From: Sabethes cyaneus
Taxonomy: Eukaryota > Arthropoda > Insecta > Diptera > Culicidae
Assembly: GCF_943734655.1 (NCBI RefSeq)
Contig: NC_071355.1
Location: 206,819,603 to 206,883,602, forward strand
Direction: 5' to 3'
Length of the DNA stretch: 64,000 bases
Within the stretch, counting starts at the first letter, position 1. Every line of letters begins with the position of its first letter. The notes beneath the pieces are model-generated. The model searched no databases and was not told where the DNA came from. It worked only from the letters and a program-made list of their open reading frames with translations. The translations under genes and the position numbers were made by a program. Shown here in pieces: positions 25,790 to 39,500 of this stretch.

Positions 25790-26022
25790 CACGGATGTGA
25801 CTCGAAAACTGCCTGTCCGATCCGATGTGTCGCAAGCTAGCTGCTTGCCGATGTGCTGCCAATGAAAGCCGCTGGCCGAATGACGATGCGCAGTAGAAGG
25901 CATAGCAGCCAAAAACATATCGTTCACTGGCGGATGAGTCGATGGATTCTTCGGTGTGTTGGCGTCTCGCTTGGTGAATTTAGATGTCTTCGTTTCCTTA
26001 TCCGGGAAAGCAGCAATAGTTG
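25790..26022 (-). pseudogene. histone H1-like relic
   Basis: The minus strand reads FPDKETKTSKFTKRDANTP, then KNPSTHPPVNDMFLAAM. The latter closely resembles the start of an insect histone H1 globular domain (K/P-rich tail, then THPPV.DMV.AAI). After AAM the frame no longer gives H1, though QHIGKQLACDTSDR partly keeps the pattern, so frameshifts are likely. No intact start or full globular domain is present. A processed pseudogene or gene fragment is the best reading. Confidence 0.45.
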
Positions 26023-26029
26023 ATGCTCT

Positions 26030-26569
26030 ACAATTTTCGATCGGATTCTATAGGGCGTAAATTAACCACAACCATAAGGGAGCTTAACCCATAGCTCATA
26101 TCGTATATATTTCTGTCATCTGTGCTAGGGAAGCACTGACGAGGGAAGGCAAAAATATGAAAATAATTCAATTTTTCAATGACGCGCATTGAAAAGCAAT
26201 TGTTTTCTATATTTTCAATCGATTTTCCGATCAATTGGTGTAAATATCTTGAAAATCCATTGAAAATTGACTGAATTATAAGCCGAAGCGTGAAAACGCA
26301 TTTCCACATTAATGACGTCATTTCCAACAACCAATCACGAAGCGAGAATTCTGGTAAAACATAGGATCATTACTTTCAATTTTTCAATAGTTCATTATCA
26401 AGAATTCATACCTTTATTCATTTGGGCCAATTCTTAGAAGATTTTCCAATCGATTGGTGTAAGAATATTGAAAATCGGTCGGGAAACCACTAAGCTATTA
26501 GCGTTCAAAACCTGATCATTTTTCGAGAAAGATTTTTTGGAATTATCCCCTATACCAGCTACCTTCCTG
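26030..26569. repeat. dispersed AT-rich repeat
   Basis: Words such as TTTTCAATCGATTTTCCGATC and GATTGGTGTAA..ATTGAAAATC recur at 26,205-26,260 and 26,440-26,480. TTGACTGAATTATAAGC is shared with 9,027. No gene is seen. Confidence 0.5.
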
Positions 26570-26584
26570 AAAGACGTAGTCCTA

Positions 26585-27545
26585 CGTCAAAAGCGTACAT
26601 GGCCTTTGTGCAATGTAGACGAGCAATTGGCAACTCTTGGTGACTTAAACCCAAATACATACACTGGTTATACACGGTCGTTGTCAGACCAATACTGGCG
26701 TATGGTTGTCTTGTATGGTTGCAGAGAGGGGAAGTTGTGACTGTCCAGATAAAGCTAAAGCATCTTCAAAGGATGTGTTTAAAGGCAATATCTGGTGCAT
26801 TTACTACAACTCTTACTGCCGCCCTAGAAGCTATTTTCAATATTAAACCTCTACACTTCCACCTGAAGCAAGAGGCACTAATATGTGCTTATCGACTATA
26901 CGCGATTGGACTTTGGCAGTCTGTGGACGGTTCCACTGGTCATACTCGATTGTGGTCGCAAATTGTTGCTGAGGGCAAGTTTGCCCTTGCTCCTAGCGAT
27001 GTAACGCTCATGCGTACTTTCCCGTATAGGACTTTCTCAAGTGGCTTTCCTCCTAGAGAGGAGTGGATGTCAGACTACATGGAAAGGAAAATTTCCGACT
27101 ATGTGGCCTGTTATACCGATGGTTCCTTGTACGAAGGTCGCGCGGGTGCTGGTGTTTACTGCCGTGAGCTGGAATTGGAGGAATCCTATTCGTTGGGTAG
27201 TTACTGCACCGTTTTTCAAGCTGAAATCTTTGCAATTCTGTGCGGAGCTCAGTTTGCACTTCAGAAAGAACTGATAGGCAAGATTGTCTACTTCTGTTCT
27301 GATAGTCAAGCCACTATAAAAGCCCTTTGTGCGGCTAATTCTAAATCTAAAACAGTCATCGCCTGCCACACCCAATTAGAAGAACTAAGCATTCTAAATG
27401 CCGTTCATCTGGTTTGAGTTCCTGGCCATTCTGGTATAACCGGAAATGAATGGGCTGATGAACTAGCTAGATCTGGAGCAGAAAAGTCGGTTTTCGGACC
27501 GGAACCTGCTGACCAATTGCGGCATGTTGGATAAAACAAAAGATT
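26585..27545 (+). pseudogene. I-clade-like non-LTR fragment with RNase H domain
   Basis: The frame reads AYMAFVQCRRAIGNSW, then RPILAYGCLVWLQRGEV (RT thumb region), then the RNase H core ACYTDGSLYEGRAGAGVY with FQAEIFAILCGAQFAL and YFCSDSQATIKAL. An in-frame TGA at 27,415 sits where LVWVPGHSGI is expected, so a Trp codon has become a stop; the frame then continues VPGHSGITGNEWADELARSG. A second stop follows at about 27,530. RNase H after RT is typical of I-, R1- and Loa-like elements. This is a 5'-truncated dead copy. Confidence 0.8.
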
Positions 27546-28260
27546 CGATCTTGGTTTTCATCTCAACATGAACGTTATTGGGAAAATCTTGAAACTTGTC
27601 GTCAAACGAAAAGCTTCATTGTTAAACCTTGTGAGAAGGTTGTGAAATTTCTTTTGTAACACTCAAAGGTAAATTGCAGCATTATTGTCAGATCACTGAC
27701 TGGTCACTGCAGACTAAATTATCATATGGCTACGATTCAGCGAGCTGAATCGTTTTATTGTAATTTATGTGAATCCGACTACGGTACAATTGTCCTGCAG
27801 TAGCACAATTGCGTCATAGGATCTTTGGGTCCTATGTCTTAAATGAATCGGATTTTAGGAAACTAAAATTACGAGACATTTTGATGTTTCTTACCGAAAG
27901 CGGTATTGAGCTATACGCTCTTATTTATCATGAGTATACCCCCCAGGGGGTGTACTATTGATAAGTTAACTACCAAGGATTGCTTGCAGTATCCCCTCGG
28001 GGGTACAAAAATCTCTCGGTATGTATGTGTTTGTGTTTGTCCAAATTCCTCATCCACCCCTTCCTATTCCTCCTGTTTTCCTCCCGTCCTCATCAGGTAA
28101 ATGATGACACGTGCAAGATGGGCAAGGCACAAATCATCCACATGATTGTAAGGAACGTGCTGCTCGAGCCATAGATGCTGATACCTGATTGTGTTTACTG
28201 GCGGGACGACGACACTAAGCACACATTTTTGCACAAAGGCTGATATTTCATCCTCAGACA
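27546..28260. other. decayed 3' part of the non-LTR fragment, then spacer
   Basis: The three forward frames are closed by many stops. No further domain is recognisable. Confidence 0.4.
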
Positions 28261-28339
28261 CATGAGGAGCGATACGCGATAGGTAAAGCCAAAATTTTGC
28301 AGCAGGTTGCGGAACGGTATCAACTAATTTTGGAAAATT

Positions 28340-28720
28340 TTAAATTGATCCTGTTCCGCTAATCAAATTCGGAAATCCGGTACGCATAACGGGGGTGTCA
28401 TTCGGCGAAATGATTCTAGGGCACTTGATTCTACGAATGGCTGTTTCGACCGCAGAAGCAAGACTCATTAAAAGTTTGTCCGAAATTGATTCGATTACAG
28501 TAGCACTTTGGCCTAGTTCATTTTTGACTTCAATCATACAGTTGTTAACTGATTCAGCGATCGTTGTTAAATCATCGACAGCAGAGTTAGGTGAATCTTG
28601 CATTTTCAGGTTTTCAACCGATTTCTTGCATTCAGTGCAGAACCACAGCAAATTCGTCTGCCCATGGACAAAATCCAAATTAGATCGCACCAATCGAAAG
28701 CAATTCATGTGTCACACAGA
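28340..28720 (-). pseudogene. PHD-like zinc-finger ORF1 fragment of a non-LTR element
   Basis: The open frame begins near H..C (THMNCFRL) and continues GQTNLLWFCTECKKSVENLK. This is the last half of a C4HC3 PHD-type finger as found in ORF1 proteins of several insect non-LTR elements. The rest is a helical Ser/Glu/Ile-rich stretch to the stop at 28,340. The first half of the finger is missing, so it is a fragment. Function as a host gene is less likely. Confidence 0.4.
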
Positions 28721-28739
28721 TGACACACAGATGACACTT

Positions 28740-30392
28740 TACTAGGTTTTGGTTCGTGATAGGTTAAGAGCATTGGAAGCAAATTTTATCCATCTTTGCA
28801 AGAAAGCTTTGATGCAAGATCCAAGATTCAGTCTGACAGTAGAGGTGAATAGATGTCAAAGTTTATAGTCGTTGTTCACAGATGGCGCTTCAGTTGAAAA
28901 AAAAATGAGCGTAGCGGTAGTGGCAGTTATAGATATAGAGAACAAGCAACATACACTAAGGCAATTATGCTGCCTAATGGTCTTAAGTGCCACTAAATCT
29001 TTTCTTAATTCACAACAAAGTAAATATCGGTAGGCCAATCGAATAACATACGCGAAAAATAAATGCGGAAAATCAACAAAAATTCAAGAAATAGGACACC
29101 GCCTCTAGTTTCTGATAAGCTTTTCAGGGCTCTCGGATGACTGGTAATAAGATGCTATGGAGAGGTATAGGAAATATTTGTTTTTTATCAAAATTAGGCA
29201 GAAGTCATGAGAATTAAGTATAACAGAGTAACTGTACCACAAATAATACTACAAGGTATACAGCCCTAAGGGTTGTACAAAAGGGTGACGTAGGACTGTG
29301 TCATATAATACTCATTACATTAATAACATGTTTTAATCGATGAAGTATAGCTTTATGTCTGATCATTAGATCAAAGACTAATGCAAACTGCATTTATGGC
29401 ATATGCATATTTGAGTACCTGTGAGTATCATTGTTTGAGTGTTTATTTGTAAAACAAGAGCGAAATATTCTGATTTAATGCTTCATTGAATCAATGGTGG
29501 TTTTGAAAAAAACCGTTTGAAATTGTTTGGTGGCCCTGAAAAGAACTATGTTTGAGCTGATAGCACTTCTTAAAAATCAGTACTATAATTACTGTTGCCA
29601 ATATATAGATGGATGTCGCTATTCGGTCCTTTAGACTCTAGCATGATGGTTGCCCGCTAATACAGGAGTGATAGGAAATACCAAATCACTGTAAAGTAGA
29701 AATGGATTAGTTTTATCAAAATACTGACCGTCCGTCAGTGCGATCGTGCGATAAATGAGCAGGCGGCGAACCAAGTGTACCATTTTATAGTCACTGGCAC
29801 TGCCGCTGCTAATTATAAGCTAGTGTAGGTGGTGGAGGAAACCATATCGGCTGCTGTTGCTTAAATGATTGTCCGACACTGATTGAGCAAGCTATCGAAC
29901 AATTTCGCATGTCTGCGATGGGGATAATGCAAAATGTAACGTAAAGTGCATCGTGTGGGATTCACGTTGGCCATTGCCCGCTGATTCCGCTTATCTTCGG
30001 GGTCGGTGTTGCCGTCAATAGCCATCGATGTTGCCAATTGGATTGGAAAAGGGGTGTGGCTTACAAAGTGGTCTCAAAGGTTATTATTTGGATCCAAATC
30101 GTTTGGTGTATCTAATTGTCGTCCGTGCCTGTGAAGCTAGGCGATCACAAGGGAAATGTATGGGAAAATTCGACCTTAAAACTTTACGCACATTTTCACT
30201 ATTTAGCGTATAAAAAATTATTATTAATATGTTACTATAAAATTGCTGGACATTTTATCTATCCAACGACATATTAACTGTTATGTTTCGTTCAGTAGTA
30301 TAGTAGCTATTAGCGTTTGAAATATTTCATTCAAACGTTACACTTCTATTTTTCGTTTTTACAAAGTGCTACCCAGTCCCAGTATAGTAAAC
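28740..30392. other. intergenic, nothing supported
   Basis: Short open frames occur on both strands, but none shows a domain, splice structure or repeat ends that I recognise. Confidence 0.4.
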
Positions 30393-30415
30393 AAAGACGT
30401 AGTCCTACGTCAAAA
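30393..30415. repeat. palindromic word GACGTAGTCCTACGTC
   Basis: A near-perfect palindrome lies about 150 bp past the TEP stop. The same 23-base context recurs exactly at 26,570-26,592. Confidence 0.6.
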
Positions 30416-30559
30416 AATGATTAGTGATTGTTTTTCAGGTAGGTAAATATAAATAAGTGAGAAATTTTGATTTTACTACCACTAGAAAAGCGGCATCTCT
30501 TGAAAAGCAACGGTTCGTATGGTGTCCTATTGCCGGAGCTCAAAACAGTTACTTCAGCG

Positions 30560-33500
30560 TTAAAAAAAACCGATTTTTTCCTGCTCCTGCTTCAGTCCCC
30601 CATAGTACAATGCAAGACAATCTTCATCTTCACAGGTATCGCAAAGTTGCATTACTTTGTCAGCATATGTTTTAATGGCAAAACGATCTGCAAAAAACCC
30701 AACATATAAAAAGCGTCCGGTAATGTTAATGTAAGTATGTATTCAGAAATACCTCGGTCGTAATAATCATAGACAACAACATAAGCCGGTCGATGCACTG
30801 CCACTTTGTGTCTACGGTAGGATATCACTTTGAAACAATTCTCTTCCGGCCCTAGATTGTCATAGTATACAACTACCGAGGTGCCAGCGAATTGTAATTC
30901 AGTTTTCTGAAGAAGATTGATAATATTAATAAACTTGGTACTTTCTAACGTCTTCTGTTGATTTTCACTCACCCGAATTGCATTAGATAAATCTTCCACG
31001 CCGTCCGCTTCTACAACCATTCCGCTGGGAAAAAATACTTCAACAAATGCCATATTAGAGCGGCTGTAGGATTCTTCTGGGGTATATTTGACACAGATCT
31101 TCAGGTGCTGCACATGACAAGTCGTTGTATTTAGCATTTGTACAGCCAATTGAAAGTTTTGCCGCGACATTTGGATATTTTGATAGTAATCATATGCCAC
31201 TTCCAAGTAGCCGCTTCCGATACCAGAAATTTCTACATCCATCGGATATCGGATTTCGTCGGGGGAAAGGTAACCCTGAAGATCCTCCGAATCATATTGG
31301 TGGACGTCAATAGTTATATGCAAGCGATGCCTTTTTAAAATAAATCGATAATCATTTCCATGGGATGTTTTCGCTGTGAATTTGGTAAGTGCTTTTAATC
31401 CGACAAATATATCCTGTGTTCCAGGAAATCCCCCTACGACGAAACAATGACTGTTCAACCATCGTAAAACAGGAAGTCTATCACTAACATGGAGTCCATT
31501 ACTAACAACTAATGATAGCAGTGCGTATCCGGCAATTTCAACGTTAACCGAGGGCAATTGCCAGTATCGTTCAATAAGTTTTCTATCGAAAATAGAGTTT
31601 TCTAGAAGTCTGTTTAGAAAATCTTCCCGTTTCGGTCGACCGCTAAGTGATAGTACATACGTGGCCAATGCTAGATCATACGGATTTGTTATGTTGTCAA
31701 AATTTCTCTCCAAAAATGTTATCGATTTGTTTACTGTTTGCCGATGTTTTGCTGCAATATCTTCATTTTCCAAAAAAGCAATTAGTACATACGCTGTAAG
31801 TGAATATTTGGTTGAACCCACTCCTCCTCGCACGTTAGCTTCTGTAACCCGACCAACCTCATTGAATGTGCCTTCGTGGGTTTGAATACTAGCCAACCAG
31901 CGGAGTGCATCTTCAACTATCGACCAATCTATATCGATGTATGTCTTAGCAATGCTGAATGACATCACTACGAAAGCTGTTATGAATGTACCGCCTTTGG
32001 TGTCTGAAGCACCTTGGACACCGAAGGAACCATCCGACCGCTTGTATTTCAATTGATTTTGATAACCACTTTGTAAGTAGTCAATTACTTTTGTGCGATT
32101 TTTTTCTGAAAGCTTTTCACTTTCAGAAAGGTAGTCTAAAATAACGATATTCGAAGCAAATTTGGCTATATTTTGTTCTCCGTTCCCAGTTGGCAGATGA
32201 ATCAATGACTCCAAATTACTGATTGGTGTGTCAAACAATTTCACTGTAAAATTGAAAATAAATCTATTATTGAAATGTACGAAAATGCACATTTAATGTA
32301 GGCCGGTAATATGCTATTTGTTTATTTCGTAATCAACTCTACAAAACGCATGTTAGCAACTGAGTAATTATCCTACCAATTTGTTTTCAAAGGTTTCATA
32401 TTTAGTTTTCGATGTGCAACGTATTACCGGCTGAAAAATTATATATTTACCTTTGAGTGTATACTTAATTCTGACAGATCCTTCGTCAATGTTCCTTGGA
32501 ATATCAATATGCATGCTAAACCTTTGATGACCAGGTTGTACTAAATCGAAAATCCTAGCTTCATTACCTTCGTAACGTCGGCTTTCCGGGGTTACTTGTA
32601 GCATCCGTTCGACGGTATCAGAAGCGAGTAAATTGATTGCTTCAACTTTGATTGTTATTTCGCCAAGTTTCTTTGCTTTAATCCTAAACGAGATTGGTTT
32701 GCCTTTGGACTTTGGCACGAGTACAGCTTTGGTACGGCGGGTTGCTGAAAAACGAAAATTACGCTAATGTCATGCAATCAATTGACGCAAGTACAAAACC
32801 CACTGTCATTAGAAGACTGCTCTACGAACTCAATTTCATCATACTCGTTAAATAGTGTCACATCTGTAATAACTGTATATTCCAGCAAGTTCAAAATCAT
32901 CACGCAAATCGTAACCTCTTCGTTACGCTTAATGGAGTACGGCAGATTGAGAACAATATAAAATGGCTTTTTCTTCACGTTGAACGTTTGTGGTTGTTTA
33001 ATGATCCCCAATCCTAGTGTGGGGCTGAGCGCAAATCCCGAAATTTCCCAAGAGCTGATGGTATCTGGCACGATGTGTCTGAAAATAAGTTTATCCTTAA
33101 TGCCATCCATGGTATAGTTTTCCCAAAGCCAAGTTTCACGAAAGTCCGCCCTGATGGGTACAGGTTTTTGAACAATTTCGGCTAACGGGAAATGCCCTCC
33201 AAACCGGTTCAGTGTCAGATGAGCTGAATGAAAATAAATCTATTAACTACTGAAATACTGCATCGTATTCTGCCATACATACCGAAATCTAACTCAACAG
33301 TAGTTTTTAAAAAAAATCTCATTGTCTGAATCTAGAAATTAATGAATGAAATATTTAATTAATTGATAAAATAACCTATGTGGTCAAATTTTCAGAAAGT
33401 CGTCAAAACCGCCTTTCAATTTTGTTTGAGCCTTTACGTACCTCGAATGGATCAAATTCATTTGGTTCCGTGCTTCCATAAAGAGCCAAGTCATTGAGCA

Positions 33501-36500
33501 CATCTTTTTCGGTAAAATCATGTCCTGTGCGATCCATCAAAAATGAATTTCGATTGATAACTGTGAAAGCAACATAAGAATCTTTGGCGGCTTTGACGTC
33601 TACGTGGAAATGCTGACCTGGACGATACTCTTCAGCGTCCAGGGTAAACGAAAACTGCAAAGTGTTTATTATTTTTATAAGTTTTTCTTGATAAACCAAA
33701 TACAGGCCGGACACGATTATCCGGGTTTTTAGACTCGATTATCCGGGTGAAAAAAATATTATTTTTTTTTCAATGATTTATTTTAAACCTTAATCACGGT
33801 GTTCAAAATACCGTTATTAAAAAATAAAATATGCCATTTAAACGGAAAATGCCAGTTGGTTTGTATTGCCATCCTACACATCTGAGCCAATTTTTAAAAA
33901 AATCGATCGACGAATTTTTAAGTTACGTCCTTTTGAAGTTTTATAGGGCAGATTGCTCATATAAAGTAAATAAAAATCTTCAATGACACTTCCAAAATGA
34001 ACGTAAATCACAGCCAGTATTGATTTTTTATGCAACATATGCCCATTGCCGACCATTTTAGGAGTTTTACGCTGTTTTGAGACTAACCGGAAATGTTCCG
34101 GATTAAGTTATCGCTGTGGGAAATAGCCAGTATCGAACATGAACAAATACTTATCATGCGACACCTCTAATTACGCCAGAACTTAAAAACTAGATCACTG
34201 ACAGTCAGATCAACTACCTAGCGCCACGTTGATTATATATGGACAAGTTCTGGGGACTTCCGGGAACACCCAGACCAGTGGGCAGTTTGGTCATAAACAA
34301 AAGCTTATCGTGCGGCACCTTAAATCACACTAGAATTCAATAACTAGATCAATGAAAGCCAAATTTGCTATCTAGGCTCAGCTTTGGTCATATCTGGACA
34401 TGTTAGAGGAACTCCGGAAAACCCTAGGAAATGACCAATTTCGAACATGAACAAAAACTCATCACAAAACAAAAACGACACCTTAAATCACACTAAAACT
34501 TTTAAAATAGATCCAAGTAAGCCAAATTGAGTACCAAGAATCACAATAGCCAATTCCGAACATGTCTTTATTATCAAAAATGTACCACATTGTGTTATTG
34601 ACTTCCCAGGGGTTCCCGGGGTCCCCAAATATGTCCAGACATACCAAATCTAGCCCTAGATATCAGATTTGGCTTCCATTGATCTAGTTATTGAATTCTA
34701 GTGTCATTTAAGGTGTCGCATGATAGGTTTTTGTTCATGGACGAAATTGGCCACTTGTCTGGGTGTTCCCAGAAGTCCCCGGAACTTGTCCAGATATAAC
34801 CAACGTGGGGTTAGGTAGTTGATCTGACTGTCAGTGATCTAGTTTTCAAATTCTGGCGTAATTTGAGGTGTCGCATGGTAAGTATTTGTTCATGTTCGAT
34901 ACTGGCTATTTTCCACAGCGACAACTTAATCCGGAACATTTCCGGTTAGTCCCAAAACAGCGTAAAACTCCTAAAATGGTCGGCAATGGGCATATGTTGC
35001 ATAAAAAAATAATACCGGCTGTGATTTACGTTCATTTTGGAAGTGTCATTGAAGATTTATTTACTTTATATGAGCAATCTGCCCTATAAAACTTCAAAAG
35101 GGCGTAACTCAAAAATTCGTCGATCGATTTTTTTAAAAATTGGGTTAGAGGTGTAGGATGGCAATTCAAACTAACTGGCATTTTTCGTTTAAATGGCCTA
35201 TTTTATTTTTTAATAACGGTATTTTGAACACCGTGTTAATGTTATAGTTTTCATGCTACATGATGATTCCAACTTGACAAGTATTGATTCACCTCCCTAA
35301 AGTTACAAAATTCCTTTCTTATATTCATTTGATCGGCGAACAAAACAAAAATAAATTTTGCGATGATGGAATCAATTTTTTTTACTTAAAAATCATCATC
35401 ATCATTAGCATTACCATCATCATCGTAAGGCCATTGCAAATCATTTTAAAAGGTTTTGTCACCCCCCTTTGGAAATTGGCTTGAAAAATCGAGGGGCAAA
35501 ATAATTTTTAGGATATGAGTTAATTTTTTTTATAAAATCAATTGTCTGTGGGCTCTACAGCCTGATAAACTTGAAAAATGAGTATACGAGTTGAATTAAC
35601 GCTTCTAGCATGAAATAGAAATGGAAATTCAAACAGCGAAATTTCCGAAAATTGGCCAAAAAAATTTTCTTTCGTTTTTGTCTTTTTTTTCGTAAATTTT
35701 TGCATGGAAATTAATAACGTGACACATTCCGCGGACCGGTATACCAACTAAACATTTTATAAAAGTTGCTTTTAGCATTGTTGGGTATTTTTTCATGATT
35801 GGGCAATGTTTGAACCGTTCAAAACTGCCCTAACTGGTATTCTAGCATTTTTGGAAGTTATTTAAAACGTGTATCGAAAATAAATGAAATTTACAAGAAA
35901 TAAATGATTTTTCGTGATATTTTTAAAAATGCTGCTACAGTGCACTAAAACATTTCATAACAGCACGTGTTTTCGACCATCTTACAAAGGAATATAGGCT
36001 GAATCCATTCCAAAAATAGTTTGGATGTAATTTTGCAGTTATTTTGTATTTCAAGTGGATGAAATAGGGCCATTTTTTGCGTTGTAACGTCACAAAAAAA
36101 GTGTAGTTTTTCGCTTTCGCAGAAAAGTACAAATTCGAACAATCTAATGATCCGTATTCTGCTTGTACTCAAAAATACCTTTAAAATGGTACCTAAAGAA
36201 TGAAAATAAGGTAAGTAGAACCTAAGTTACAACTGATTGAAGCTCGCGTTGTAACGTCACGGCGGGCAGCCGGACGGAATCAAAACATGTGAGACATAAG
36301 TAATAGCATCGAAACCTTAAGACATAGCCTAATAGTAGTTTCAGAAAAGTTTCTTCATTTAAAAAGCACTTTCTAGTGATTAAAAAACATTCGAACATTA
36401 GGGTGTCCCTAAGCAGATACAAAAAATATTTTCTCTATTTTAAGTCAGAAACGATTGCTGTTTACAGAAAATTTGTAGAAAAACTAATTTCAAGAAACTT

Positions 36501-39500
36501 CGTTGAATACTGAAGATTTATATTTCTTACATGAAAAAAGTTATAGAGTCCAACTCTTAGGGACACCCTTAAAAATAGTTTTTTTGATCTAGCTCTTTAA
36601 TAACGCTTCGTACGCCTTTTAGATTTTCGATTTTTTAGATTTTAGATTTTAGAATTTTAGATTTTTTTAGAGATCTATCTTTTTTTCCTTTAGGAGCTAT
36701 CCCTTGTTTCTTTTATTTATACATGTTCACCTACGGTTGTCTTCATAATAACTTTTTTTAGATTTTTCACATTATACCCTAAGTTGTACATGATGGAATC
36801 TATACCTACATAGAAGGATTTCTGTCTGTCTGTCCGTATGTTCCTTATAGAATCGAAAACTACTGAACCAATCGGCATGCAAATATGCATGTAGAGGTTT
36901 TTTGGGGCCAGGAAAGGTTTTAGTGATGGTTAGAAACCCCTCCCCCCACTAAGAGGGGGGGCTCCCATACAAATGAAACACAAATTTCTGCATAACTCGA
37001 CAACTAATCAAGCAAATAGAACAAAATTTGGCATGTGGGTGTTTTCGGTGACAAGAATTTATTCTATGGTAAATTAAGACCCCTCCCCTCTTTACAAGGG
37101 GAATTATAACTCCTCTCCTCTTTAAAAGGGGGGGCTTCCATACAAATTTCCTCATAACTCGAGAACTAATCGTGATGGAAATGGAACCAAATTTGGATTG
37201 TGAAAGTTTTCTAGGGCATGAATATTTTCTATGGTGAATTAAATCCCCTCCCCACTTTAAGAGGGGGGGCTCCTATACAAGCGAAATACAAATTTCCTCA
37301 TAACTCGAGAACTAATCAAGCAAATGGAACCAAATTTGACACGTGGGTGTTTTTGGAGACAAAATTTTTTTCTATGATGGACCGGAACCCCTCCTAACCT
37401 TAGGAGGGGGGGGGGGGGCTCCTATACAAATGAAATACAAATTTCCTCATAACTCGAGAGCTGAAACCAAATTTGGCATGTGAAAGTTTTCGAGGGCAAA
37501 AATATTTTCTATGGTGAATTAGGACCCCTCCCAACTTTAAGAGGGGGGCTCCTATACAAACGAAATACAAATTTCCTCATAACTCGAGAGCTAATCAAGC
37601 AAATGGAACCAAATTTGGCATGTGGAGGTTTCTGGAGGCAACAATATTTTCTATGGTGAATTAGGACCCCTCCCAACGTTAAGAGGGGGTGCTTCTACAC
37701 AAATGAAATACAAATTTCCTCATAATTCGAGAACTAATCAAGCAAATGGAACCATATTTGGCATATTGGTGTTTTTGGAGGCAATCATTTTTTCTATGAT
37801 GAATTAGGACCCCTTACCTTTTTAAGAGGGGGGGCTCTCATACAAACGAAATACAAATTTCCTCATAACTCTAGAACTAATCAAGCAAATGGAACCAAAT
37901 TTATCATGTGGGTGTTTTTGAATGCAAGAATATTTTCTAAGGTATATTTACTATGGATTTTCCCACTTTAAGAGGGGAGGGGGCTCCTATACAAATGAAA
38001 AACAAATTTCCTCATAACTCGAGAGCTAATCAAGCAAATGAAACCAACTTTGGCATGTGAAAGTTTTCGAGGGCAAGAATATTTTCTATGGTGAATAAGG
38101 ACCCCTCCCAACTTTAAGAGGGGGAAGGGGCTCCTAAACAAACGAAATACAAATTTCCACATAACTCGAGAACTAATCAAGCAAATGGAACCAAATTTGG
38201 CACGTGGGTGTTTTTGGAGACAAAAATTTTTTCTATGATGAATTAGGACCCCTACCCACTTTAGGAGGGGGGCTCCTATACAAATGAAATTCAAATTTCC
38301 TCATAACTCGAGAACTAATCAAGCAAATAGAACCAAATTTGGCATGTGGAAGTTTCTGGAGGCAAAAATATTTTCTATGGTGAATTAGGACCCCTCCCAA
38401 CTTTAAGAGGGGGCGCTTCTACACAAATGAAATACAAATTTCCTCATAATTCGAGAAATAATCAAGCAAATGGAACCATATTTGGCATATGGGTGTTTTT
38501 GGAGGCAACCATTTTTTCTATGATGAATTAGGACCCCTTACCTTTTTAAGAGGAGGGGCTCTCATACAAACGAAATCCAAATTTCCTCATAACTCTAGAA
38601 CTAATCAAGCAAATGGAACCAAATTTATCATGTGGGTGTTTTTGAATGCAAGAATATTTTCTATGGTATATTTGCTATGGATTTTCCCACTTTAAGAGGG
38701 GGGGGGGGCTCCTATACAAATGAAAAACAAATTTCCTTATAACTCGAGAAATAATCAAGCAAATGGAACCAAATTTGACATGCAAGTGGTTTTGGACGCA
38801 AGATTTTTTCTATGGTGAATTGAGACCCCTCTCTTCTTTAGAAAGCGAGTTATGACCCATCTCCCCTTTAACCCTCTAACGGGTAAGGCCGTCTGTAGAC
38901 GGCCTTCGCCTTTGGTGCTTCAGAGTTGCATACGAAATTTGTTTTGAATCAACAATATGTAAAATGTGTTCAGAATAGATTTCTTGACTTTTTGATATTA
39001 ATTCTACAACATTCTGAATATACATTCAAAAGTTATCATCTTTCAAAAACAAAAATTCCGAAAAATTTCGAAAATAATTAATGCGCGAATATTCCCTTTT
39101 TTACTTTTGGAGAAAAAGGATATCTAGAACAAAATGATTGACCTTAAAATTTTTCTATGAGTAAATTTCATGCTTTATTTCAATTTTGTAATGTATTTGA
39201 ATTGAAAAAATATCTGGGTAGAGCGTTAGACATGAAAAACGAAAAAAAGATATTGGACATTTTGTAACCTAGCGCTCCTCCAGATAATTATTTTTGCATG
39301 AAAATCAGAACTTAAGGTTCTTTTGAGTGTGGTTTCATGATAAAATAGTCATTAGCTTGATCGCATCGTTTTTACGATGTTGCCCGTTAGATGGTTAAGA
39401 GGGTGGGCTTCCATACAAATGAAATGCAAATATCCTCTTATCTCGAGAACTAATCAAGCAAATGGAACCAAATTTGGCATGTGGGAGATTTTGGAGTCTT

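Noticed and set aside
37622..38695. Several 60-70 codon frames in the tandem-unit element
   Set aside because: They are repeated copies of one non-coding unit with stops and frameshifts between units.
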